Source of the DNA: Nitrospirota bacterium
GTDB lineage: Bacteria; Nitrospirota; Thermodesulfovibrionia; Thermodesulfovibrionales; UBA6898
Length of the DNA: 64,000 bases
Direction: 5' to 3'
Assembly (NCBI GenBank): GCA_021783515.1
Contig: JAJXTV010000005.1
Location: 1-64,000 of the forward strand
Under the pieces are notes generated by a model. That model searched no databases. It was not told where the DNA came from and saw only the letters and a list, made by a program, of their open reading frames with translations. The translations under genes were made by a program, and so were the position numbers. Shown piece after piece: positions 36,149 through 44,675 of the stretch; the stretch's first letter is position 1; every line of letters begins with the position of its first letter.

Positions 36149-36445
36149 CTATTTCTTTACGGACTTCCTGACAGCGGCTTTCTTTTTCTTCTGCACGGTC
36201 CTTCCCGCGGCCTTTTTTGGCGTTGCTTTTCTTGCCGCAGTCTTCTTCGGCGCGGCTTTCCCGGCAGTCTTCTTTCCCGTGCTCCTTGCCGTCTTTTTCG
36301 AAGAAGCCCTGGCCTTCTTTGGAAACGCCGTCTCGGAGACCTCCATGCCGCAGCAGTAGATCGGCATGAGTTCGGTCTCGGCGGCTTCATTCACCGTAAT
36401 TTCACATCCGCACTGCGTGCACTCATAGGTAATCACCTTTGCCAT
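36149..36445 (-). CDS. Desulforedoxin-like domain fused to a histone-H1-like Lys/Ala-rich tail
   Basis: 98 residues. Residues 1-36 have C-T-Q-C at 9-12 and a C-C-G-M-E at 31-35, the spacing of desulforedoxin (one Fe or Zn bound by four cysteines). From about 40 onward the chain is almost only Lys, Ala, Arg, Thr and Pro in K-K-T-A / K-K-A-A type repeats, like bacterial histone-H1 tails that bind DNA without sequence preference. ATG 36445 follows a good GGAGGA ribosome site; upstream frame extension to 36514 is not coding. Redox- or metal-linked nucleoid binding is an inference. It lies convergent to the HDAC-like gene. Confidence 0.75.
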   Translation of the reverse strand: MAKVITYECTQCGCEITVNEAAETELMPIYCCGMEVSETAFPKKARASSKKTARSTGKKTAGKAAPKKTAARKATPKKAAGRTVQKKKKAAVRKSVKK

Positions 36446-36592
36446 GCCACCGTTCCTCCTTCCGTGTTCGTGTTGCTTTTCCTTCATTATAAACCGTTTC
36501 CCCTGCCCGCGCAATATTCTGATGACCTTCCGTCTACCCCGTCCCCCACGGCGCCTCTTTTCTCCCGGCCTCAGGCTCGGTTACAATATATC

Positions 36593-37606
36593 ATGATCAA
36601 AATCGGTTGCCTCGACTTTCCGCGCCTTTCTCTTGCCCCCCTCGCCGGCATCAGCGACCTTCCCTTCAGGATGCTGAATCGTTCTTACGGCTGCCGCTTC
36701 GCATTTACCGAGATGGTGAGCGCCCGTTCCTTGACCTACCAGAGCCGCCAGACGATCAGGATGGTTTCAACGGCCTGCGCCGACAGGCCGCTGGGGATAC
36801 AGCTTCTTGCAGAGGACGGCGACGTCCTGCAGCGCGCACTCGCGATGCTCTCTGAAAACGTGTATGAGATGGTGAACCTGAATGCGGCATGTCCGGTCGA
36901 AAAGGTGACCAAAAAAGGCGAAGGCGCCGCCCTGATGAAAAATCCGTCGAAACTGGCATCGCTCCTGCGCGTAATGGCGCGGAATTCGAGCCTGCCCGTA
37001 ACGGTGAAGATACGCTCGGGATGGGAAGAAAAATCGGTTAACGCGCGGGATGTAGCCCTGTATGCCCAGGATGCCGGCGTACATGGCGTCTTCATTCACG
37101 GCCGCACCAGAGAACAGAGATATGCCGGAGCGGTGGACTATGGAGTGATCAGACGGATCAAAGAGGCCCTCGACATCCCGGTCATTGCCAGCGGGGACGC
37201 CCTCTCCCCCCCCCTGATTAAGAGAATGTTCGATGAAACGGGATGCGACGGAGTGACCATAGCGAGGGGGGCCCTCGGCAATCCCTGGATCTTCAGGGAG
37301 ACCGAGACGTTCCTTGAAACGGGGGAAATCCCCTCCCGCCCTGCCCTTCAGGAACTCATGCAGGTGATGACCTCACATCTTGATATGTGCTGCGACTTTT
37401 ACGGAGGGACGGCGGGCACGACCCTTTTCCGCAAATTTTATTCCTGGTATACAAAGGGGCTCCCCGGGGTGAAACCTCTTCGCGAGACGGCCTTTCATGC
37501 CTCAACAAGGGAACAAATGGTCCGTTTGATCCGACAGGTGGAGGAAGCCGCGGCTTCGGCCGGTCCCGGAGGAAGCCTCAGTCCGACGGCGCCGGGAACG
37601 AGGTGA
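36593..37606 (+). CDS. dus: tRNA-dihydrouridine synthase
   Basis: 337 residues from ATG 36593. TIM-barrel flavoenzyme features: L-A-P-L-A-G-I-S-D-L-P-F-R at the start, catalytic cysteine in L-N-A-A-C-P-V, V-K-I-R-S-G-W, H-G-R-T-R-E-Q-R-Y and S-G-D-A. It reduces uridines in the tRNA D-loop with NADPH. The frame is open to 36464 but those residues are not family-like. TACAAT (36582-36587) ends 5 nt before the ATG and no Shine-Dalgarno sequence exists, consistent with a leaderless message. The 3' end overlaps the convergent histidine kinase gene by 29 bases. Confidence 0.94.
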   Translation: MIKIGCLDFPRLSLAPLAGISDLPFRMLNRSYGCRFAFTEMVSARSLTYQSRQTIRMVSTACADRPLGIQLLAEDGDVLQRALAMLSENVYEMVNLNAACPVEKVTKKGEGAALMKNPSKLASLLRVMARNSSLPVTVKIRSGWEEKSVNARDVALYAQDAGVHGVFIHGRTREQRYAGAVDYGVIRRIKEALDIPVIASGDALSPPLIKRMFDETGCDGVTIARGALGNPWIFRETETFLETGEIPSRPALQELMQVMTSHLDMCCDFYGGTAGTTLFRKFYSWYTKGLPGVKPLRETAFHASTREQMVRLIRQVEEAAASAGPGGSLSPTAPGTR

Positions 37607-38948
37607 CAAACTCGCTTCCCTTGCCCATCGTGCTTTTCACCTCGATCTTTCCGCCATGAGCCTCTACGACCCACTGCGCGATCGACAGTCCGAGCCCCGT
37701 CCCTCCCAACTTTCGCGACCGCTCTTTACTTACCCGGTAAAAGCGCTCGAAGATATGAGGAATTTCTCCCTCCGGAATGCCGACTCCGCTGTCGGTAACA
37801 TCGACCATAATCCTCCCGCTGTCGGTCTTCACCGTCACCTCCACCTGACCGCCGGACGGCGTATACTTGATCGCATTATCGACGATATTCGAAAAAGCCT
37901 GTTCCAATAAATCGACGTCGCCGTTCATCTCGATGCCGTCGGCATATGTTTTGGTGATGGCGACACCGGCGGAGGATGCCTTGTAGCGCATTCGCTCGAC
38001 GATCGTATCCATAAGATGCGGAACATTGAACCACTGTTTCTTCAGTTCCATGATATTGTTGTCTGCCTTGGAAAAGAAGAGAAGGTTGTCGGTAATCTTC
38101 GAAAGCCGTATGATGTCCGACAGATTTGTTTTCAGCAGGTCTTCGTATTCTTCCGGGGTCCTGGTCTTGCGCAGCGCCACCTCAATGCTTCCCCTGAGTG
38201 AAGTAAGGGGCGACCTCACTTCGTGAGCGACAGCCGCCGTAAACCGCTTTTGCGCCTCTACGGACGCCTGGATGCCGTCAAGCATATCGTTAAACATATG
38301 CACAAGGTCTTCGATCTCACTGCCTTTTGCGTCCATTTCTATGCGCTTTCCGAGCCTGCCGTCCCTCACCTGCGCGGCAAGATCCTTTATCTTGACCACC
38401 GGCGCAAGCGCCTTCCCGGAAAGAAACCAGCTCGCAGCGGAGGAAAACATGATGATAAACGGCAGAAAGAGAAAGAAAAGTCCTCTCAGGCTCTTCATGC
38501 TCTCATCGATCTCCCTCAGGGAGAGGGCAATCCTCAGTATCTTCTCGCCGCTTATGGGGAAGTAGAGCACCCGGTAATGTATCCCGCGAAACTGTATGCT
38601 GCTGAACTGGGGCACCCCCTTGAAGGTTCTGGCCATGAGTTCCTTGTCCAGCGGCCAGCGCTGATTTTGGGCATTCAGGGAAGTGATGACGACCTGGCCG
38701 TGATTGTCGAGGACCTCGAAGTATTCGTCCCCGAACCTCTTGATCACCTCGGTATTCTTTCCCGGCAGCTTCGGGTCGACCTCAAAGAGGATCTCTTCGT
38801 TCGCCTCCCGGAGCAGATATTCGTCGATTGTCTTGGCAAGACTGTAGCGGTACTGGAGGTATATGGCGATCGCAAAGGCAGAGACAATCCCCGCGACCAC
38901 CAGCGTATAAAACACGGTGAGACGCAGTCTGAACGTCTTATTGATCAT
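37578..38948 (-). CDS. Two-component sensor histidine kinase (HAMP-HisKA-HATPase)
   Basis: 456 residues. Two membrane helices (about 8-30 and 155-178) enclose a periplasmic sensor of about 125 residues. Then follow a HAMP domain, HisKA with A-H-E-V-R-S-P-L-T (H242) and an HATPase domain with D-N-A-I-K-Y-T, D-S-G-V-G-I-P and G-G-T-G-L-G-L-S. The layout is that of CusS/heavy-metal-type kinases, though the sensor sequence does not tell the ligand. The start overlaps the end of its response regulator by 11 bases. Confidence 0.95.
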   Translation of the reverse strand: MINKTFRLRLTVFYTLVVAGIVSAFAIAIYLQYRYSLAKTIDEYLLREANEEILFEVDPKLPGKNTEVIKRFGDEYFEVLDNHGQVVITSLNAQNQRWPLDKELMARTFKGVPQFSSIQFRGIHYRVLYFPISGEKILRIALSLREIDESMKSLRGLFFLFLPFIIMFSSAASWFLSGKALAPVVKIKDLAAQVRDGRLGKRIEMDAKGSEIEDLVHMFNDMLDGIQASVEAQKRFTAAVAHEVRSPLTSLRGSIEVALRKTRTPEEYEDLLKTNLSDIIRLSKITDNLLFFSKADNNIMELKKQWFNVPHLMDTIVERMRYKASSAGVAITKTYADGIEMNGDVDLLEQAFSNIVDNAIKYTPSGGQVEVTVKTDSGRIMVDVTDSGVGIPEGEIPHIFERFYRVSKERSRKLGGTGLGLSIAQWVVEAHGGKIEVKSTMGKGSEFVTSFPAPSD

Positions 38949-39615
38949 CCTCGGCTTTCAGTACGTACCCCGCTCCCCGAACGGTATGAATCAACTTCCT
39001 CTGGAAACCCTTGTCTATTTTCTCCCTCAGAAATTTTATATGGACATCGACGACGTTCGTGTTCGGGTCGAAATTGTAGCCCCAGATATTTTCGATGATC
39101 TGCGTCCTCGATAAGACCCTGCCCTTATTCCTCAGAAGATATTCGAGTATGGCAAACCCCTTCTGGGTAAGAACGATTTCCTGATCCCCCCTGAAAACCC
39201 TTCTCGACAAAAGGTCCATTCTCAACTCCTGCATCGTCAGCTCGCTGAGGGAGTCGGGGACCCTTCGCAGGAGGGCACGTATCCTGGCAAGCAGCTCAGA
39301 AAACGCAAACGGCTTGGTGAGGTAGTCGTCCGCCCCGCTTTCGAGGCCCTCCACCCTGCTGCCGACCGAATCGAGCGCGGTGAGCATGAGGATCGGCGTC
39401 TTCAGCCCGGCAGCTCTCAGTTTCTTGCAGATTTCTATGCCGCTCATCTCCGGCAGCATTACGTCAAGGATGATGCAGTCGTATTCCTGGGACGTCGCGA
39501 TTGAATACCCCTGTGCCCCGTCTTCGGCCACGTCAACGGTATAATACTCCTCCTCCAGCCCCTTTTTGAGAAAACCTGCCACGTTCTGCTCGTCTTCCAC
39601 CAGTAATATCCGCAT
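38938..39615 (-). CDS. OmpR/PhoB-family response regulator
   Basis: 225 residues. The receiver domain has E-D-E near the N-terminus, phospho-acceptor D51 (I-I-L-D-V-M-L-P), T in L-M-L-T-A and K in T-K-P-F. A winged-helix DNA-binding domain follows (V-V-D-V-H-I-K-F-L-R-E-K-I, V-R-G-A-G-Y-V-L). It pairs with the overlapping histidine kinase downstream. The closest well-known type is CusR/CopR. No target operator is identifiable; the divergent gene set gives no obvious regulon. Confidence 0.95.
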   Translation of the reverse strand: MRILLVEDEQNVAGFLKKGLEEEYYTVDVAEDGAQGYSIATSQEYDCIILDVMLPEMSGIEICKKLRAAGLKTPILMLTALDSVGSRVEGLESGADDYLTKPFAFSELLARIRALLRRVPDSLSELTMQELRMDLLSRRVFRGDQEIVLTQKGFAILEYLLRNKGRVLSRTQIIENIWGYNFDPNTNVVDVHIKFLREKIDKGFQRKLIHTVRGAGYVLKAEDDQ

Positions 39616-39658
39616 GCTTAATTATATCGTGACTACGGGTCAAAAGTCTTCTCTTTCC

Positions 39659-40891
39659 TTAAGCCCGGCCGGAGACATTCGGACCGCCCCCGGCGACACG
39701 CCGTATCAGCAGCAGCCCCGCTATGAAAAACACCGATATCGCGAGTATAGCCGGCCTCTGGCTGCCGAAACGGGACGAGATGTACCCGAAGAGGAGCGGT
39801 CCCGCGACCGCCGAAGACTTTCCGACGAGAGAATAGACGCCAAAGTACTCGCTTTCTTTACCGGGCGGGATAAACTGCGCAAAAAAGGCCCTGCTCGCCG
39901 CCTGAACCGTGCCGAGACCCAGACCTGCACAGCTGGCGAGCGCCCAGAAATAGGCCTTGCGGTAAATGAGACAGCCGGCTATCGCAACGACCGACCATAG
40001 CAGCAATGACAGCATGACAACTTTTTTCGGCCCCCAGTAATCGACGGGCCTGGCCATAACAAAGGCGCCTGCGAGGGCGGTAACCTGCACCACCATATAG
40101 AGCCCTATCAGTTCCTTCGCTGCAAATCCGAGCGTAGTTGCTGCAAATATGCTCGAAAAGACGATCACCGTGTTGATGCCGTCGTCGTATAGAAGAAAGG
40201 CCAGAAGAAACGTCCTCACCTCGGGCCGTCCCCATATGTGCCGGAGCGTTTCCCACGAATATCTCGCTCCTCTTGCCGCCGATTTAAAGAGGGGGAGTCC
40301 CTTCCGATTACTCTGTCCAAGGAAGAGGAAAGCCGGCAGCGAAAAAAGGAGGAAGAAAGCCGAAACCATAAACCATGTCGTCTGGTAACGCCCTGCCTTC
40401 ACCAGCGGGAGGGCAAGCAGCAGCGAGGCGATCGAGCCGCCGTATCCGACGGCATATCCCCATGCCGAGACCCTCCCCTGGAATTCTTGATCCGCAATCT
40501 CGGGCAAGAAAGAGTTATAGAAGACCAACCCTCCTTCCATGCCGATATTGGCCGCCATGACAAGAAGGAAACCCTCTATTACCATGCCGTGCCTGAGAAC
40601 GGACAGCGCGGAGACACAGGAAACGGCAAGAAGGGTATAGAAGAACAGCAGTTGCTTTCTCCTGCCGCTGTAATCCGCTATGCCGCCGAGAAAGGGCGAC
40701 GTAAGCGCCACGAAGGCCATGCTGAATGAGATCGCCCTTCCCCACCAGAGGTCGCCGGTTCCGGTTTTGTCGCCGACTATCACCGAGACGTAGTATACGG
40801 GGAATATGACTGCAGCGATGACCGCCGAATAGCTCGAGTTTGCAAAGTCGAACAGACACCAGCTTACCACCCTTCGGTCGGCAACTTTCAT
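39659..40891 (-). CDS. UMF1-family MFS transporter
   Basis: About 410 residues with 12 membrane helices. The N-terminal W-C-L-F-D-F-A-N-S-S-Y is the signature of the UMF1/Atg22-like branch of the major facilitator superfamily. Substrates of bacterial members are unknown. An in-frame TTG at 40927 could start 12 residues earlier. However, that TTG is the beginning of a TTGACA-N17-TAGAGT promoter, so ATG 40891, with the predicted transcript start on it, is preferred. Confidence 0.88.
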   Translation of the reverse strand: MKVADRRVVSWCLFDFANSSYSAVIAAVIFPVYYVSVIVGDKTGTGDLWWGRAISFSMAFVALTSPFLGGIADYSGRRKQLLFFYTLLAVSCVSALSVLRHGMVIEGFLLVMAANIGMEGGLVFYNSFLPEIADQEFQGRVSAWGYAVGYGGSIASLLLALPLVKAGRYQTTWFMVSAFFLLFSLPAFLFLGQSNRKGLPLFKSAARGARYSWETLRHIWGRPEVRTFLLAFLLYDDGINTVIVFSSIFAATTLGFAAKELIGLYMVVQVTALAGAFVMARPVDYWGPKKVVMLSLLLWSVVAIAGCLIYRKAYFWALASCAGLGLGTVQAASRAFFAQFIPPGKESEYFGVYSLVGKSSAVAGPLLFGYISSRFGSQRPAILAISVFFIAGLLLIRRVAGGGPNVSGRA

Positions 40892-40898
40892 GGTAGTT

Positions 40899-40927
40899 AC
40901 TCTAAGGGCGGCAGGCGAATTTGTCAA
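40899..40927 (-). promoter_or_regulatory. Promoter of the UMF1 transporter gene
   Basis: On the minus strand TTGACA (40927-40922), a 17-nt spacer and TAGAGT (40904-40899). Seven bases separate it from ATG 40891, placing the transcript start on the initiation codon (leaderless arrangement). Confidence 0.45.
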
Positions 40928-40952
40928 TCGCCGTTATGCAGGCATTGCCTTC

Positions 40953-41243
40953 TCAGCACGCATCGCGGCCGCGGGGCGATCGCGCAACAGGTTGCGTCTC
41001 CGCAGCATTCCGGTCTTCCCTGCTCACCTCTTCAATGATCGAAGAAATGACCTTTAGCGCGTCCCGGGCAGCATCCCGCTCTACCTTCTGGATCGCGAAC
41101 CCCGCATGGACGAGAACATAGTCGCCCACGCCGACCTCCTCCGGCATAAGCATCAGGTTGATCTCCCTGCGCGCCCCGTAAACATCGACCACCGCGCGTA
41201 GGTCCTCTCTCTCAACGATTCGCGAAGGAATAGCAAGACACAT
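40953..41243 (-). CDS. hypC: Hydrogenase maturation factor HypC
   Basis: 96 residues beginning M-C-L-A-I-P, the invariant N-terminus whose Cys2 holds the iron-cyanide intermediate during [NiFe] site assembly. The G-D-Y-V-L-V-H-A-G-F-A motif is also present. HypC works with HypD and delivers Fe(CN)2CO to the large subunit. The last 25 residues (charged, poorly conserved) extend beyond the usual 75-80. It is the final gene of the hydrogenase operon, 9 bases after the protease; hypABDEF are not in the window. Confidence 0.93.
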   Translation of the reverse strand: MCLAIPSRIVEREDLRAVVDVYGARREINLMLMPEEVGVGDYVLVHAGFAIQKVERDAARDALKVISSIIEEVSREDRNAAETQPVARSPRGRDAC

Positions 41244-41252
41244 GGGGATTCC

Positions 41253-41768
41253 CTACCTTTCCCACCTGCTCTTTACGGCCATAGTGCCCTGCGACACGTC
41301 CTCGACAACAAAACCGGAAGTCCGTATCTCCTCGATTACCGCCTGCAGGAGCTTCTCCATCCCAGACCGCACTTCATCGGAAATGCCGATTCCGACTTCT
41401 ATTATCTTCGGCTCGATCCCGAAAAGCACCATCCTGCCGGGCAGTTCGTCGGTGAGGCTGGCCGCCGCCAGAAGGTCCGAGATGCCGAGCTGGTGGGGGG
41501 AGAGTCTCATGCGGAACCTTGCAGGTACATCTTCGCCCTCCACCCTCAACACGGTTCCGGCGGGATGTCCGGCCTTTATCGCGTCTATTACGATGAGATA
41601 GTCCCGGTCCCGGATATGGGAGAGGAGCTCGATTCCCGAAGTTCCGCCGTCCAGCAGTTCCACATTGTCCGGGAAGCGAAATCTCCTCTCCATCTCCTCT
41701 ATCGCCAGCACCCCCAGTCCTTCATCCCTCATCAGGATGCTGCCTACCCCCAGTATCAGGATCCTCAC
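41253..41768 (-). CDS. hybD: [NiFe] hydrogenase maturation endopeptidase (HyaD/HybD family)
   Basis: 171 residues. The opening L-G-V-G-S-I-L-M-R-D-E-G-L-G contains the nickel-sensing Glu. V-I-D-A-I-K and S-P-H-Q-L-G supply the Asp and His ligands. It cleaves the C-terminal peptide of the large subunit after nickel insertion; the substrate site D-P-C-L-A-C-A-I-H followed by 15 residues is intact in the adjacent large subunit. It lies 25 bases after that gene. Confidence 0.93.
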   Translation of the reverse strand: MRILILGVGSILMRDEGLGVLAIEEMERRFRFPDNVELLDGGTSGIELLSHIRDRDYLIVIDAIKAGHPAGTVLRVEGEDVPARFRMRLSPHQLGISDLLAAASLTDELPGRMVLFGIEPKIIEVGIGISDEVRSGMEKLLQAVIEEIRTSGFVVEDVSQGTMAVKSRWER

Positions 41769-41793
41769 CTGATCTCCCTCAGCAGATCGGACA

Positions 41794-43494
41794 TCAGACC
41801 GCCTTCACCCTGACGATTTCATCATGCTCCTTGTCGAACAGATGGATCGCGCAGGCCAGGCAGGGATCGAAGGAGTGGACCGTTCGCAGCACCTCCAGCG
41901 GCTTCTCCGGAACCGCAACGGGATTGCCGATAAGAGACGCCTCGTAGGGGCCCATCGCATCCTGACTGTTTCTGGGGCCGGCATTCCAGGTCGAGGGCAC
42001 GACCGCCTGATAATTCTTCGTAACGCCGTCCTTGATGACGATCCAGTGCGAAAGCGCCCCGCGCGGGGCCTCATGGAACCCAAAGCCGCGCTGCTCTCCC
42101 TTCGGGAAGGTGGGACGATTGAAGGTCCTCATGTCGCCTTTCTCGATATTGTCCATCAGGGCCTTCCATTGGTTCTTGAGCGTGTCGAAAAGCACGGCGC
42201 ACCGCACCGAACGCGCGGCGATACGCCCTATCGTGGAATGCAGCGCTCCGACGCCGACCTTTGCGCCGGCCAGGGCGCTCACGGTTGCGAGCGTCTTGTC
42301 GACATACTTCTTCGTCGGCCCGTGCCCTGCCGCATACATGCACAGGACGTTGGCGAGAGGACCCACCTGGGCAGGCTTTCCCCTGAAGGTCGGCGACTTC
42401 ACCCATGAATACTTCCCCTTGTCCTGAAAGTCGGTGTATTTCGGCACCGTGTCTTCTTCGAAGGGATGTTTGTCCCAGTCGCCGTCATACCACGAATGCT
42501 TGATGCTCTCCTTCACGTTGTCCCTGAAAAAGGGGTCCTGATAACTCTTGATAGCGGTGAACTTCGATATATCTCCGTCGGGAATATAACCGCCGGGAAG
42601 TTCGAATACGGTGCCCTTCGTGTCCATCGGCATGTCCGGGACAGAAAGATAATTCATCACTCCGGCCCCGTACTTCGTCCAGTCGGCATAAAACGCTCCG
42701 ACCGCAGCCGTATCGACGAGCAGCACGTTTTCGACGAAATCGTCCACCTTGTCGATTATCGACTTGATGTAGAAGAGGCGCTCCGTATTGAGGACGTCGG
42801 GGCTGTCGGGGTTAATCGCATTGGCCACGCCGCCGACCGCCACGTTCTGGATATGCGGGGTCTTCGAACCTAGAACGGCCACCACCCTGTTGATCTCCCT
42901 CTGGTATTCGAGGGCCTGCAGGTAGTGATGGGCGGCCAGCATATTCACATCGGGAGAAAGCTTCATCGCCGGGTGTCCCCAGTACCCGCTCGCATACACT
43001 CCCAGCTGACCCGATCCGACGAACGTCTTCAGTTTGTCCTGGTTCGCCTTGATCTCCTGATAGGTATTATGAGGCCAGGGAGAAAGCTTTTCCCCCAGCC
43101 TCGCGACCGCCCTCGGGTCCGCCTTCAGCGCCGACACGATATCGACCCAGTCGAGCGCTGCAAGGTGGTAGAAATGAACAATATGGTCATGAGTGGCATG
43201 CGCTCCCATGATCATATTCCTTATGTACTGCGCGTTCAGGGGTATTTCCATCCCCAGGGCATTTTCGACCGTACGCACCGAAACCAGTGCGTGGACCGAC
43301 GTTCAGACGCCGCAGAATCTTTGAGTGAAGAGCCACACCTCCCGCGGGTCCCTGTCTTTGACGATCAGCTCGATGCCGCGCCACATCTGGCCCGACGACC
43401 AGGCATTGACGACTTTTCCGCCGTCGACCTCGCAGTCGATCCTCAGATGGCCTTCGATCCTTGTTATGGGATCAATAACGATTCTTTTTGACAT
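41794..43494 (-). CDS. hybC: [NiFe] hydrogenase large subunit with a selenocysteine codon in the L1 motif
   Basis: 566 residues when the in-frame TGA at 43303-43305 is read as selenocysteine (residue 64). The N-terminal metal motif reads R-F-C-G-V-U-T-S-V-H, where all relatives have R-x-C-G-V-C-x-x-x-H. The C-terminal motif is D-P-C-L-A-C-A-I-H with both cysteines kept, followed by a 15-residue tail for protease removal. Homology continues in frame directly across the UGA. A 7-bp hairpin with loop GGTTTC follows at the distance of a bacterial SECIS. The subunit holds the Ni-Fe(CN)2CO centre that oxidises H2. The operon matches group 1 Hyb-type periplasmic uptake enzymes. Alternatives are a nonsense mutation or assembly error. 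Confidence 0.92.
43273..43292 (-). promoter_or_regulatory. Candidate SECIS hairpin of the hydrogenase large subunit
   Basis: On the minus strand ACGCACT (43292-43286) pairs with GGTGCGT (43279-43273), seven pairs including one G-U, around a 6-nt loop GGTTTC. The loop begins 18 nt after the UGA (17 nt intervene). The two leading G residues in the loop and the distance match the bacterial SECIS rules and the fdhA hairpin in this window. Confidence 0.78.
43303..43305 (-). other. Probable selenocysteine codon in the hydrogenase L1 motif
   Basis: In-frame TGA (read on the minus strand) between G-V and T-S-V-H-A. It replaces the second Cys of the N-terminal C-x-x-C, which in characterised enzymes is a bridging ligand between Ni and Fe. 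Confidence 0.82.
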
Positions 43495-43512
43495 AGGTGT
43501 CTCCTCCTCAAT

Positions 43513-44649
43513 TTATGCGTGCTCTGCGCCGGGCAGCACGGGGAATTTCTTTACGAAGTAGAGATATCCCGCTATCTCCAGGGATATCAGGCCGACGGTA
43601 ATCAACGTTTCCGAAAACGACGGGAAGTAGTGCCATCCCTCGCCGGGGTTGAATCCTACCAGGAACAGATCGAAGCGGTAGACGGCGCCTGCCAGAAGCA
43701 TCGAAAAGGCCGCAATAAAGAGTTTCTGCGGGCTTTTTCTGTTATCTTTCGAAACAAGGATAACCAGAGGGACGACGTAGAGCAGGTTTTCGATAAGAAA
43801 CATGATTCCCTTCAGCCCGCCGGAAAAGGCCTCACCGAGCGAGCCCCGGACGACAAGGTCGCCGAAGCGGACCACGAGATACGCTCCGATAAGCGGCGGG
43901 ATAAAGGCCGAGAGCTTCGACAGAATCGGCGTCTCGATTTCCCTCCTGAACGAAACGGCCGACATGATCGATTCGAATATGACGATAGCATAACCCATCG
44001 TGATCGCCGAGATCAGCGCCAGCAGAGGGATCAGGGGGGTCTGCCAAAGCGGAGAGAGCTTTTTCCCCGTTATCACCATCAGTGTTCCCAGCGAAGACTG
44101 ATGCATCGTCGGGAGCAGCACGCCGATGGCGATAAAAACGAACATGATCCTGTCCATGGTCTTCTTCATCCCCGTCGCCTTGAGCCGTTCCATGACACTT
44201 GGCGAGAACTCTATCCAAAGGACGAAGATATACAACGTTATGCAGAAGGCGACTTCGAACATGACCGAGTTGAGCTGCGAATACCAGGGAAGAAACAGGT
44301 TATAGGCCTGCCAGTACCGCCCCACATCGAAGAATATCGAGACGCCCGCCAGGGTGTACCCGAAGGCGCTTGCCAGGAGCGCAGGCCTCACAAGCGGATG
44401 GAACTCGCCCTTGTTGAAGATGTAGACAAGCAGTGCCATCGCATATCCGCCGCATGCGATGGCAGTCCCGACGACTACGTCATAGGCTATCCAGATGCCC
44501 CACGGATAACCGTCGCTGAGATTAGTCACAGCCCCCAGGCCGAGAAAGAAACGCTTGATGATCAGAATGACCGCGAGGACCGCAAGGGCGGAAAAAAACA
44601 GAAAGGGTACCGTTACGATTTTTCCTCCAAGGGGTCTAGGTTCACTCAT
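43513..44649 (-). CDS. hybB: Hydrogenase membrane subunit HybB (NrfD family)
   Basis: 378 residues with about ten membrane helices and no haem or iron-sulfur ligands, as in HybB/NrfD/PsrC quinone-reactive subunits. Conserved features such as G-Y-P-W-G-I-W-I-A in the second helix region and F-F-D-V-G-R-Y-W fit. It passes electrons between the iron-sulfur subunit HybA and the quinone pool and may move protons. It lies between hybA and the large subunit in the same operon. A frame with ATG 44649 gives a full-length protein. Confidence 0.92.
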   Translation of the reverse strand: MSEPRPLGGKIVTVPFLFFSALAVLAVILIIKRFFLGLGAVTNLSDGYPWGIWIAYDVVVGTAIACGGYAMALLVYIFNKGEFHPLVRPALLASAFGYTLAGVSIFFDVGRYWQAYNLFLPWYSQLNSVMFEVAFCITLYIFVLWIEFSPSVMERLKATGMKKTMDRIMFVFIAIGVLLPTMHQSSLGTLMVITGKKLSPLWQTPLIPLLALISAITMGYAIVIFESIMSAVSFRREIETPILSKLSAFIPPLIGAYLVVRFGDLVVRGSLGEAFSGGLKGIMFLIENLLYVVPLVILVSKDNRKSPQKLFIAAFSMLLAGAVYRFDLFLVGFNPGEGWHYFPSFSETLITVGLISLEIAGYLYFVKKFPVLPGAEHA

Positions 44650-44675
44650 AATATGTCTCCCTTACAGTATGGATG

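Noticed and set aside
41794-43494. Hydrogenase large subunit read as a 63-residue fragment plus a truncated 494-residue gene
   Set aside because: The conserved motif runs across the TGA in frame, the operon is otherwise intact, and a SECIS-like hairpin is present. A nonsense mutation remains possible but is less likely.
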